DNA of 64,000 bases from CALGDE01 sp964655355. GTDB lineage: Bacteria; Cyanobacteriota; Cyanobacteriia; CACIAM-69d. The translations under genes and the position numbers were made by a program. The notes beneath the pieces are model-generated. The model made no database searches. It was given only the letters and a program-made list of their open reading frames with translations, and was not told the DNA's origin. The stretch lies in assembly GCA_964655355.1 (NCBI GenBank), contig CAZZMD010000013.1, positions 1 to 64,000 on the forward strand, read 5' to 3'. Below, in pieces: positions 17,710 to 26,576 of this stretch. Within the stretch, counting starts at the first letter, position 1, and each line of letters opens with the position of its first letter.

Positions 17710-18726
17710 ATGCCGGTACCCCAGGTGGTGTGTGTAGGCGAAATATTGTGGGACTGCTTAGCAGATCCCGTTGCTGGACCATCGGCAGGGGTCCCATTGG
17801 ACAAAATCGAAAAATGGATTGCCCATCCGGGAGGCGCACCGGCCAATGTTGCCTTTGCCCTGGCGAAATTGGGAGTCCCGTCGGCGCTGGTCACCTGTGT
17901 CGGACAGGATGCCGCCGGTGATCAGTTGGTGAAATTGTTACAGCGCGGCGGCGTGAACACGGACGGGGTGCAGCGTCATCCCACCGCCCCCACCCGGGAA
18001 GTATATGTCACGCAAGATCCCGCGGGCGATCGCCAATTTGCTGCCTTTGGGGTGGCGGGCAAGGGGCAACAGGACACCACCACGTTTGCCGATACTCGTC
18101 TGGCGGCCCAAGCTTTACCCGAAACTCTCTTTGCGTCCGCGAAACTGTTGGTGCTGGGAACCTTGGGGCTAGCCTATCCCGACACCGGAGCAGCGATCGC
18201 CCGAGCCCTCGACCTGGCGGATCAGCACTATCTCCCGGTGTTCCTCGATCTCAACTGGCGTCCCCTATTTTGGAGTGATCCCAGCCAAGCCAAAGCCACC
18301 ATTGCCCCGATCCTGGAGCGTGTTGACCTGCTCAAAGTCTCCGCCGAAGAAGCCCAATGGATGTTTGAGACGGCCGATCCCGGGGCGATCGCCCAGAAAC
18401 TGGACCATTTGGAAGGGGTCATTGTGACCGATGGGGCCAAGGGCTGCGCCTATTGTTTGGGGGGACATATGGGGGAAGTGGAGGGTTTTTCGGTGGCCGC
18501 CGTTGATACCACCGGCGCGGGGGATGGGTTTGTGGCGGGGTTTATTAGCCAGCTTCTTCAGGGGGGCGGTGTCCAACAGCTATCGGACCCCAAAGCGGCC
18601 TATCGGATGGTTACCTATGGCAATGCCGTGGGTGCCCTCGTCACCCAAAAGCCCGGGGCGATCGCCGCCCAACCCCACCAAACCCAAGTGGAAAACCTCC
18701 TCCGCCAAAAGGGACTGATTCGCTAA
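17710..18726 (+). CDS. Fructokinase-like PfkB-family sugar kinase
   Basis: This 338-residue ribokinase-fold protein phosphorylates a sugar with ATP. Fructose is the most likely substrate, judged from similarity to cyanobacterial fructokinases. The N-terminal PfkB signature HPGGAPANVAFALAKLG and the C-terminal DTTGAGDGFVAGF (anion hole and catalytic Asp) are intact. FLDLNWRPLFW in the middle is typical of the fructokinase subgroup. The gene converges on the long cyclase gene with only 6 bases between stops. The 248-base spacer upstream shows no recognisable element beyond HIP1. Confidence 0.88.
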   Translation: MPVPQVVCVGEILWDCLADPVAGPSAGVPLDKIEKWIAHPGGAPANVAFALAKLGVPSALVTCVGQDAAGDQLVKLLQRGGVNTDGVQRHPTAPTREVYVTQDPAGDRQFAAFGVAGKGQQDTTTFADTRLAAQALPETLFASAKLLVLGTLGLAYPDTGAAIARALDLADQHYLPVFLDLNWRPLFWSDPSQAKATIAPILERVDLLKVSAEEAQWMFETADPGAIAQKLDHLEGVIVTDGAKGCAYCLGGHMGEVEGFSVAAVDTTGAGDGFVAGFISQLLQGGGVQQLSDPKAAYRMVTYGNAVGALVTQKPGAIAAQPHQTQVENLLRQKGLIR

Positions 18727-18732
18727 GCTCCC

Positions 18733-21700
18733 CTATCCCTGTTGCTCCCCTTCCGCTGGGGGACCCGTTTCCCTGGGACCGGTCGATTCAATCGCATCAA
18801 AGAAGAGGGTATGGTCGTCAAAAACCACGTCCTCTGTCAGCGCTTCTTCCCACATCAACGCTTCCAGGGATGCCGCTAAGGACATTTCTTCTTCCCCTGT
18901 TTCGCTGTCCAAGTTGCCAGGATCCCCATCCCCCAGTTCGCCATTGACCGCCGCGGCCGAATTGCCGCCATTTCCGCCATTGGTGTGAGCCTTGTCGGCG
19001 GGGGATGGGGTGCCATTGCTGGATCCCAAATCCCCAAAGCCAGCGCCATTGGAGCCATTGGCCCCGGAACCCGTGCCATTGGTTCCGGAAGAGGCTAGCA
19101 ATGGGTTTTCTGAAATCCGTCCATTGTCCCGGTTGGTTTCCGGCAAAATAATCGGGGTTCGACCGACGGTGGGATGACCGCTCTCCGTCTCACTCGTGCG
19201 ATCGCCCAGCAGCCAGTAGGTGGCCATCTTGCCCCGGCCCTTAATGTCAATCACGCCTCGCTCCTCAAAGTGAAAATCCCCTTTGAGGGCTTGATACGCC
19301 GCCTCCGTGACTTGAATGCGGCCCGGCTCCCCGTGGGACTCCATCCGGCTCGCAATATTGACCGTATCCCCCCACAGATCATAGGCAAACTTCTTGATCC
19401 CGATGACCCCCGCCACCACGGACCCCGTTGCGATCCCAATTCGAATTTGGAAGGGGGTCCCTTGGGGATCCTTAAACTCCTGAATCGCAATTTGCATATC
19501 CAGCGCCAACCGCGCCACCGCCTTCACATGGTCCTTCATGGGCAACGGCAAACCGCCCACCACCATATATTCATCCCCCACGGTTTTGATTTTTTCTAGC
19601 TCGTGATATTCCGCCAGATGGTCAAAGGTGGAGAAGATCAGATTTAGCTCGTTAACCAATTCAATGGGACGCATCTGGGCTGATAGCTTGGTGAAGCCCA
19701 CCAGATCAGCAAAGAGGATGGTGGCTTCGTCGTAGAGCTGGGCTAACGTCCCTTCCCCTTGCTTCAGGCTCTCCGCCACCGGACGGGGCAGGATATTGAG
19801 TAGCAGGCGATCGGCTTTTTCCTGTTCCGCAAAGAGGGCTTCCTCGGCCAGCTTCCGCTCGGTGATGTTTTGGATGGTGCCTTCGTAGTAGAGCAGCCGA
19901 CCATCCACATCCTTAACGGCGCGGGCATTTTCCGACACCCAGAAGGACTGGCCCCGGGCATCATACACCTGGGATTCAAAACCGTAGATTTCCCCGGTTT
20001 GGGCAATCAGGGTCAAGAAACTATCCCACCGCCCGGGATCCACATAAAATCGCCGGGTCCGGTTGAGGCCCCCCTGGTCGATCACCTGGTCGATCGCCCC
20101 GTAGCCAAACATATTGGCCAGGGCTCGATTGGCGCTCAAAAACTGCCCCGTCGGCGCACATTGATAGATCCCCTCCACCGCGTTCTGAACAATGCTGCGG
20201 TATTTTTCTTCAGCCTGCTGGAGGGCCCCTTCCATCTGTTTGCGGGCGGTGACATCCCGCGCCATGGCTAAGAAAACCTTGCTTGCGCCCGAGAACCGTA
20301 CCCCCACTCGGGTCTCCACATGGAACATCCGCCCATCTTTACAGCGGTACATCCCCTCCAAGGTCACCGGCTGCCCCGGCTGCATCATCGCCCAGATGCG
20401 ATCATGTTGATCCAGGGAGGCTAGGGTATCCACATCCCCCACATTCATGGTTAACAGCTCCAAGCGGTCATAACCTAGGGCTCGACACGCCTCTTGATTC
20501 ACATCCAAAATATTGCCCGCCACGTCGTGGACGAACATCAAATCTGCCCCCGCCTGGTCGGCCAACAGACGGAACTGGGCTTGGGTTTCCACCAGTTGCA
20601 AATGATCTTCCTTGCGTTCCGTGATGTTTTCCGCAATACAGAGCAGGTACAGAATCTGCCCCTGGGCGTCAAAGAGGGGCACCTTCATGGTGCGCAGGGT
20701 CAATTCTTCCCGGGTCCCGTTGGCATTGTTCATCTCAACGGTTTGCTCCGGAATTTCCACCGCCCGCCGCTCCGCGATCGCCTCCTGATCCTGGGCGGAG
20801 AACATATCGGCTTGGGGGGCCTCGTATAATTCCTGGGCTGTATGTCCCAGGGCTTCGGATCGCGATCGACGGAAAAGGGTTTCACTGGCCCGATTCCACA
20901 GCACATAGCGATAGCCTTGGCGCACATCCTTCACGTAGACCGCCAGGGGGATATGCTCCACAATGCCGTCAATAAACCGCTTCGCCCGCAGCACCTCTGC
21001 AATCAGCCGCTTCCGCTCGCTAATATCTCGAATCACCAACACCGCGCTCACCGTGGGCTGATCCGGCGGATCCCCTGCGGAACGTCCGTCGCCCGTACCA
21101 TTGCTCCCGGCCTCGGGCTCCTGGAAAAAGGTCACCCCGGACCAGGAAATTTCCACCGATCGCCGCTCATTCCCGGTGATCAATTCATAGGCGGCCTTGC
21201 CCACGGCGGTCTCTAGGGCTCGCTGCACCGGATGATCCCCGATTTCCACCGGATTCCCCCGATGGTGAAGGGGCAGGGCGTTCAATAGGGGCAGGCCCAA
21301 CACCGCCGTGCGATCGCGCTGGACCAACTGTTCGAAAGCTGCATTACACCACTGCACCTGCCCCTGGCCATCGGTCCACACCAGGGCATCTTGGACGGAC
21401 CCCAGCATCATCTCCATACGGGTTAAATTGCTGCGCAGCTCATCCCGCGATCCCTCCAAGAGGGCCCACTGCCGCCGCCGTTCCACTTCCTCCAGCCGCT
21501 GTTGGGATTGGCGTAGATCATCCTCCAGCCGCTTGTAGTCCGTGATGTCGTGGAATACAAACAGGGCACATTCCATGCCGTGGAGATAAATCGACTCCGC
21601 CGAGAGCAAGACCATCCGCAACTCTCGGGATTTGGTGCGGGCGGCGATTTCTTGATTTCGGACGCTGCTGCCCCGTTGGAGGGTGTGCATCACCAGGGCG

Positions 21701-23232
21701 CGATCGCTGGGATCCTGCCAAATGTTGAACTCCATATTGCTGAAGCCCATCATTTCCTCGAAGCTGTAGCCAAAAATCTCTAGGAAACTGTCATTGAAAT
21801 CGATCACCGCCCCATCGGCGATGCGCATCAAACAAATCCCGCTAGGGCTGGCGTAGAAAATTTTTGAAAATTTTGTTTCCGATAGGCTGAGGGCCGTCGT
21901 TCGCTCCCGGACCCGATCCTCCAGCTCTGTTTTCTCCCGTTCCGCCGCCCGTAACCGCGCCCGTAATTCCTGCACCATCACCAGGGCAGAATGGCTCAGT
22001 TGATCCACTTCCTCCAGGGCAAAGGTGGGCAATTGTAAATCGGGCTGCCCCGCCGTCAGGGTTTTGAAGCGTCGGTCGAGCTGGAGGAGCGATCGCTGGA
22101 GGACGCCCCCTAGGCCCCACCCCAGGGCGCTGCCAACGCCCCCGGCCACCAATACCCAAAGCCAGCGCCATCCCCCGCCATCGCCCACCCGGGGCACAAT
22201 GGACACCACCAACCAATTTGCCCCCCGTCCCTGGCGTACCGGGGTGACCCACACCTGATGGGAACGTCCCAGGGCCGATAGGGGAATTTGATGGGGTTGC
22301 TCGATATTGTCCCAAGCCCCAAACGTCTGCTGCAGATGGTCCGCCCCCGCCTGGACCAGGGGAAATGCGCTTTTCAGGGCCGGTCCCGGCGCAATGACAT
22401 TGGGGGAGGCTCGCCGTTCCGCCTCCGTTCCCCCCACCGTCAGCAAAATTTGCTCCGTATCGGGATCCAAAATAAACCCTTGACCGGCACCGGGGGTGGG
22501 GAAGTAGCCCTCTAGGGTTTTACCGAGGGGACCCAATGCCAGGGTGACGCTCAAAATCCCCAGCCGTCGCCCCTGGCGATCGGTCACCGGCTGCCCCAGA
22601 CTGATGGACCAGTTGCCGTCATCATCCCGTTCCGGGGCGCTCCAAATGGGCTGCCCGGCTAGGGCGGGCTGGCGGTACCAGGACTGTTGATCCAGGTTGT
22701 AGGTGGGCAGGGTGCGTACCGTGCTGGCGCGATCGCCCTGGCTGTCGGTGTTATAAATCCATAGCCGACCCGGCGATCCATTTTGGGCCGTTTCCCCCGT
22801 CAAAATTTGCACCGATCCCTGGGGGGTACGCTGAACCGCGCTTAGGATCCCCTCCTCGTTGGCAAACCCAATAAACCGCAAGGCTGGAAATTGTTGAATT
22901 TGCTGCCCTAAAAATCCCTCTAGGGCTTCCGGGTCCGCCGCATCGAAGGTCCCCAGCTTCAGGGCCTCACTATTGAGGGCTGCCACCAGGGCGGGAATTT
23001 CCAAATGTTCCTGGACTGCCTTCACCAACTGCTCCCCCTGCGATCGCTGGAGATCGTTGGCGAGGGTCCGCTGGCGTTGGGCATTTTCCCCGACCGCTAG
23101 CCACTGAATTCCGGCCATCATCACCGCAGCCCCGGTGCCGGCCAACACCGTCATCACCCACCGCACGGACACCCGCTGGGTTAATCGCCCCAAGCGGGCC
23201 GCCATAAGAGTGCTGAGGGAAGCGTTAGACAC
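18733..23232 (-). CDS. Cache/multi-PAS class III adenylate cyclase, membrane-bound
   Basis: This 1499-residue sensor has helix 1 at about 25-45, a Cache-type extracytoplasmic sensor at about 50-345, helix 2 at about 356-378 and a helical linker. Five PAS-like domains follow at about 452-575, 605-740, 752-875, 885-1000 and 1008-1130. The cyclase domain spans about 1165-1345. Metal-binding Asp1176 (ILFADLVGF) and Asp1220 (KIKTVGDEYM) are present. Specificity residues Lys1216 and Asp1285 (YDLWGDT) are the adenylate-type pair. Asn1292 and Arg1296 are the transition-state residues. The last 150 residues are a Gly/Asn/Ser-rich, then acidic, tail of unknown role. It should make cAMP in response to an external ligand integrated with PAS signals. 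Confidence 0.9.
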   Translation of the reverse strand: MSNASLSTLMAARLGRLTQRVSVRWVMTVLAGTGAAVMMAGIQWLAVGENAQRQRTLANDLQRSQGEQLVKAVQEHLEIPALVAALNSEALKLGTFDAADPEALEGFLGQQIQQFPALRFIGFANEEGILSAVQRTPQGSVQILTGETAQNGSPGRLWIYNTDSQGDRASTVRTLPTYNLDQQSWYRQPALAGQPIWSAPERDDDGNWSISLGQPVTDRQGRRLGILSVTLALGPLGKTLEGYFPTPGAGQGFILDPDTEQILLTVGGTEAERRASPNVIAPGPALKSAFPLVQAGADHLQQTFGAWDNIEQPHQIPLSALGRSHQVWVTPVRQGRGANWLVVSIVPRVGDGGGWRWLWVLVAGGVGSALGWGLGGVLQRSLLQLDRRFKTLTAGQPDLQLPTFALEEVDQLSHSALVMVQELRARLRAAEREKTELEDRVRERTTALSLSETKFSKIFYASPSGICLMRIADGAVIDFNDSFLEIFGYSFEEMMGFSNMEFNIWQDPSDRALVMHTLQRGSSVRNQEIAARTKSRELRMVLLSAESIYLHGMECALFVFHDITDYKRLEDDLRQSQQRLEEVERRRQWALLEGSRDELRSNLTRMEMMLGSVQDALVWTDGQGQVQWCNAAFEQLVQRDRTAVLGLPLLNALPLHHRGNPVEIGDHPVQRALETAVGKAAYELITGNERRSVEISWSGVTFFQEPEAGSNGTGDGRSAGDPPDQPTVSAVLVIRDISERKRLIAEVLRAKRFIDGIVEHIPLAVYVKDVRQGYRYVLWNRASETLFRRSRSEALGHTAQELYEAPQADMFSAQDQEAIAERRAVEIPEQTVEMNNANGTREELTLRTMKVPLFDAQGQILYLLCIAENITERKEDHLQLVETQAQFRLLADQAGADLMFVHDVAGNILDVNQEACRALGYDRLELLTMNVGDVDTLASLDQHDRIWAMMQPGQPVTLEGMYRCKDGRMFHVETRVGVRFSGASKVFLAMARDVTARKQMEGALQQAEEKYRSIVQNAVEGIYQCAPTGQFLSANRALANMFGYGAIDQVIDQGGLNRTRRFYVDPGRWDSFLTLIAQTGEIYGFESQVYDARGQSFWVSENARAVKDVDGRLLYYEGTIQNITERKLAEEALFAEQEKADRLLLNILPRPVAESLKQGEGTLAQLYDEATILFADLVGFTKLSAQMRPIELVNELNLIFSTFDHLAEYHELEKIKTVGDEYMVVGGLPLPMKDHVKAVARLALDMQIAIQEFKDPQGTPFQIRIGIATGSVVAGVIGIKKFAYDLWGDTVNIASRMESHGEPGRIQVTEAAYQALKGDFHFEERGVIDIKGRGKMATYWLLGDRTSETESGHPTVGRTPIILPETNRDNGRISENPLLASSGTNGTGSGANGSNGAGFGDLGSSNGTPSPADKAHTNGGNGGNSAAAVNGELGDGDPGNLDSETGEEEMSLAASLEALMWEEALTEDVVFDDHTLFFDAIESTGPRETGPPAEGEQQG

Positions 23233-23421
23233 GGGGAACGGCTAAGGGAACGGGGACGATGGCGGGGGTGTTAGTGGCGAGGGGGGCAGTGTCGAGGGAA
23301 TCAGATGGAACGGTTGCTCTGTCGGAAGGGGCGATCGCCCAGTGATCCCCTGATCGCCGACGGATTGCCTGAGGATGCTCGGATGATCTTTCGGATGCCC
23401 TTCGGATGCCCTTCGGATGAG

Positions 23422-23829
23422 TTACTGATCGACGGTGCTGTCCGGGGTTGAGTTCGGGGCAGAGGGGGTGCCTAACTGCTGTTGTTGCTGTTGACGGAAG
23501 GACTCTGCGGCATCATTCAAGCGTCCTTCCTGCCGTGAATTAAATTCCGACTGGCTTTGACCGGACAGGGATCGGATTTGTTGAATTAGCTCCAGGGGAG
23601 TCAGACCGGTGGAGCCGACAGAGCGGGTATCCCGTTCGTTGCTCTGCCACTCTCCTAGATCCGTCGCATCCCCTGAAGTGGACTGGGCATGGGCGGTCTG
23701 GGGAAGGAGGGGAACGGTCGCCACTGCCACCCCGGCCAGGGCCATCCCCCAGGGGAGCAGACGACGAAGGGTGGAGGATGCGAGAGAAGAATTAGACATG
23801 ATTCGGGAAGGCGAAGGATTAGGGATCAT
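23422..23829 (-). CDS. Small exported protein of unknown function
   Basis: This 135-residue protein has a signal peptide: a basic start, the hydrophobic segment LPWGMALAGVAVATVPLL and an AHAQS cleavage site. The mature part is polar and Gln/Ser-rich, with a short helix LTPLELIQQIRSLSGQSQ and a run of six Gln. AAGGA lies 4 bases before the ATG at 23829; an inner ATG at 23799 is an alternative. No family was recognised. Short TTCGGATG-type repeats follow the stop at 23387-23419. Confidence 0.65.
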   Translation of the reverse strand: MIPNPSPSRIMSNSSLASSTLRRLLPWGMALAGVAVATVPLLPQTAHAQSTSGDATDLGEWQSNERDTRSVGSTGLTPLELIQQIRSLSGQSQSEFNSRQEGRLNDAAESFRQQQQQQLGTPSAPNSTPDSTVDQ

Positions 23830-23985
23830 CCGTTCCTTCTAGGGTAACTCGTTCTCCTCCCTGCCCCAATGGCCATCTCGGGGGGATTCCCTGGCCATGC
23901 CCTGACAATGGTTCCCGGAAAAGATCTGACACTGGAGAATGAACTGGTCCAGCGACCCGTGTGAAGGGGACAGGGCTCCTGTATC

Positions 23986-24005
23986 ATGACCCCACTATGG
24001 GTCAT
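23986..24005 (+). promoter_or_regulatory. Inverted repeat upstream of argC, candidate operator
   Basis: ATGACCC at 23986-23992 and GGGTCAT at 23999-24005 form a perfect 7-6-7 inverted repeat. It overlaps a possible -10 element (TATCAT, 23983-23988) about 80 bases before the argC ATG. Size and position suit a dimeric repressor site. The cognate protein is unknown. Confidence 0.4.
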
Positions 24006-24064
24006 TGCTGCACGGAATCACTGCCCGGATTGGGACTGGTGTTATAGGTGAAATTGGGGGGAAT

Positions 24065-25123
24065 ATGGGCGATTCAGAACAGATTTCAGTGGGGATTGTC
24101 GGGGCGTCGGGCTATGGCGGGGTCCAGTTGGTGCGTCTGTTGATGGATCATCCCAAGGTGGAGTTGACCTATTTGGGGGGGAATAGCAGTGCGGGTAAGG
24201 ATTACGACGAAATTTATCCCCATCTCACCGGTTCGGTGGATCTGACGGTGGAGCCGGTGGATGTGGAGGCGATCGCCCAGCGTTGTGAGGTGGTGTTTCT
24301 GGGGTTGCCCAATGGGATTGCCTGTGACCTGGCCCCTCAGCTCATCAGCAAAGGGTGCAAAGTATTAGACCTGTCCGCGGATTATCGCTTCCGGGATTTG
24401 AAAACCTATGAGGCTTGGTACAGCAAAAGCCGCGAGGATTATGCCACGGCGGCCCACGCGGTGTATGGTCTGCCGGAGCTGAATCGGGAGTCGATCGCGA
24501 ATGCCAGTTTGATTGGCTGCCCCGGTTGCTATCCCACCGCTAGTTTGTTGGCGCTGTTGCCCCTGTTGAAGCACGGGATTATTGTTCCTGAGAGCATTAT
24601 TATTGATGCCAAATCGGGGACTTCTGGGGCGGGGCGTCAGGCGAAAATTCATGCCCTGTTGGCGGAGGCGGATAATTCTTTTGCTGCTTATGGGGTGGCG
24701 AGCCATCGCCATACGCCGGAAATTGAGCAAACCTGTAGCGATCTGGCGGGCCATGATGTCCGTCTCCAGTTCACGCCCCACCTGGTGCCGATGCCTCGGG
24801 GGATTTTGTCCACGGTGTATGCCAGCATTCGGGATCCGGGGCTGGTGCGGGAGGATGTGCTCACGATTTATTCGGTGTTTTATCGGAATTCCCCCTGGGT
24901 CCGGGTCTTGCCGGCGGGCAAGACGCCCCAAACCAAGTGGGCGTTGGGGACAAATGCTTGCTTCATTGGCGTTGAAGTGGACCCGCGTACCGATCGCGTG
25001 ATTGTGCTGTCGGCGATCGATAATTTGCTGAAGGGGCAGTCGGGCCAGGCGGTCCAATGTATGAACGTGATGATGGGGTGGGATGAAACCCTGGGGCTGC
25101 CGAAGTTGGGCTTCTATCCCTAA
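24065..25123 (+). CDS. argC: N-acetyl-gamma-glutamyl-phosphate reductase
   Basis: ArgC reduces N-acetylglutamyl phosphate to the semialdehyde with NADPH in arginine synthesis. The start at 24065 (MGDSEQISVGIVGASGYGG) follows a GGGGGG purine stretch and gives 352 residues; an upstream ATG at 24005 is less likely. The NADP-binding GASGYGG motif is at about residues 12-18. The catalytic Cys lies in IGCPGCYPTASLLAL. SHRHTPEIEQ and the C-terminal DNLLKGQSGQAVQCMN are family signatures. A candidate operator lies upstream. Confidence 0.97.
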   Translation: MGDSEQISVGIVGASGYGGVQLVRLLMDHPKVELTYLGGNSSAGKDYDEIYPHLTGSVDLTVEPVDVEAIAQRCEVVFLGLPNGIACDLAPQLISKGCKVLDLSADYRFRDLKTYEAWYSKSREDYATAAHAVYGLPELNRESIANASLIGCPGCYPTASLLALLPLLKHGIIVPESIIIDAKSGTSGAGRQAKIHALLAEADNSFAAYGVASHRHTPEIEQTCSDLAGHDVRLQFTPHLVPMPRGILSTVYASIRDPGLVREDVLTIYSVFYRNSPWVRVLPAGKTPQTKWALGTNACFIGVEVDPRTDRVIVLSAIDNLLKGQSGQAVQCMNVMMGWDETLGLPKLGFYP

Positions 25124-25170
25124 AGGATTCCAGGGGGCGACTGATCGACTCCATTGCTCGCTTCCATCGA

Positions 25171-26394
25171 TTAGTCGCGGTCGAGGGTGATTGCCTGACG
25201 AAAGTGGGAGGCGGCGGCGAAGGTGGCCACCAGAAAATAAAATCCACGGATGCCCCAGGTCCCCCATTCAAGCACTTGGGCGACCTCTTGGGTGGAGACC
25301 CGCGCTGCATCCGCGATGGTTGAATTCACTTGGTCATCGATCGCATTGCTGCCCCGCATGTCTTCGGCCAGGATGGGCAACTTGGAATATCGCGCGGTGT
25401 AGAGATAAAACCCGAACAACCCCTGATTTTCCACGCGATCGCTTAAAAATCGGTCCGTTTTCTCCACCGTTACCCAGGGGACGAGGGATTGGGCTTGGGA
25501 TACCTGCTGGAGCCATAGTTGATAGCGCACCGCTGGACCGGCCATAAAAATGGCGGGCACCAATAGGGTTAGCACCAGCGCGCTTAGGTTGACCCCCCAG
25601 CGTTTCGGTAGGGCGATCGCCGATAGTCCAATGCCTAGCCCCAAAACCGCAAAAATGACTAAATTCAATAGCTCCGCCACTTCCAGCAATTGCAGCAGCG
25701 GCCCCGCATAGGGGAGGGTATAGACCCGCGTTTCGGCCAACAGGGCCACCACAACCCTTAGCCCCAGGGCGATCGCCCCGCTCAGTAACCAACCTCCCAA
25801 CCCAATGGCAAAGGGCTGCCAGACCGGGGGGCGACGGCGAAAAGTCGAGGGCTGGGGAACAGGTTCAGCCGGTGAGATAGGGGGATCAATCGTTGGCGGT
25901 GCGGCCGGTTGAGGGCTGGGCGATCGCGATTCGGAAAAGTCTCGCAAAGGCTGGGGATCGGGCTGGGATTCTACGGGAAAATCCGGGGCGATCGCTGGCG
26001 CAGGGGACGAGGGTGGGAACGGGTTGACCGTCTCGGTAGCGGTCTCGGCGGCGCTATCCTCTGTTACTTCTACAAACTGACCATTTTCTAGAGCCAAGGT
26101 CACCTGCCAGTAGGCGCGGCGATCGCCCTGGGAAAATCCTTGCACGATGACTTGCTGAAAGCCACTCTGGGCGAGGCTTCCCATTCCCCGCCGTACAAAA
26201 TTCACCATAAACCCCCGGTCAGGGACCGTCTGGGCGATCGCCCGCACCATCAACTCCGCTGGTGCCACCGCCACCCGTGCCTGAATGCCCGCCGGGCGTA
26301 AAGCCTGGTTCATCAGCGCTTCGATGGCGAGGGCATCCCCCTGCTGAGCCTGGGACAGTAACGACGCATGGGTCATGGCATTGGTCACCGGCAT
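25171..26394 (-). CDS. Cyanobacterial membrane protein with N-terminal repeat-type domain
   Basis: This 407-residue protein begins with a soluble domain of about 90 residues (SLLSQAQQGDALAIEALMNQ onward). I recall this domain at the N-terminus of many unrelated cyanobacterial membrane proteins. A Pro/Ser-rich linker follows (about 100-170). Residues about 175-405 contain around five hydrophobic helices, interrupted by a loop with VTVEKTDRFLSDRVENQG. Two starts, 26394 and 26376 (MTHASLL), are possible; neither has a strong ribosome-binding site. Function is unknown. The stop lies 47 bases from the argC stop, convergent. Confidence 0.7.
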   Translation of the reverse strand: MPVTNAMTHASLLSQAQQGDALAIEALMNQALRPAGIQARVAVAPAELMVRAIAQTVPDRGFMVNFVRRGMGSLAQSGFQQVIVQGFSQGDRRAYWQVTLALENGQFVEVTEDSAAETATETVNPFPPSSPAPAIAPDFPVESQPDPQPLRDFSESRSPSPQPAAPPTIDPPISPAEPVPQPSTFRRRPPVWQPFAIGLGGWLLSGAIALGLRVVVALLAETRVYTLPYAGPLLQLLEVAELLNLVIFAVLGLGIGLSAIALPKRWGVNLSALVLTLLVPAIFMAGPAVRYQLWLQQVSQAQSLVPWVTVEKTDRFLSDRVENQGLFGFYLYTARYSKLPILAEDMRGSNAIDDQVNSTIADAARVSTQEVAQVLEWGTWGIRGFYFLVATFAAASHFRQAITLDRD

Positions 26395-26576
26395 TGATTC
26401 ACCACAGAGCAGAACACCACATCACCAGCCGGTCTGACCGATTGCCGGTAATGTCCTCAGATTCCACGATTGTGCCCCATCAACAAGCTTTGGGGCGACT
26501 GTGGGGCTCTCATTTTAGCCAACGATTACAATCTCGCCGATGCCGTTTGGCTCCCGCTCTTCCCTTCTGCCCTTCC

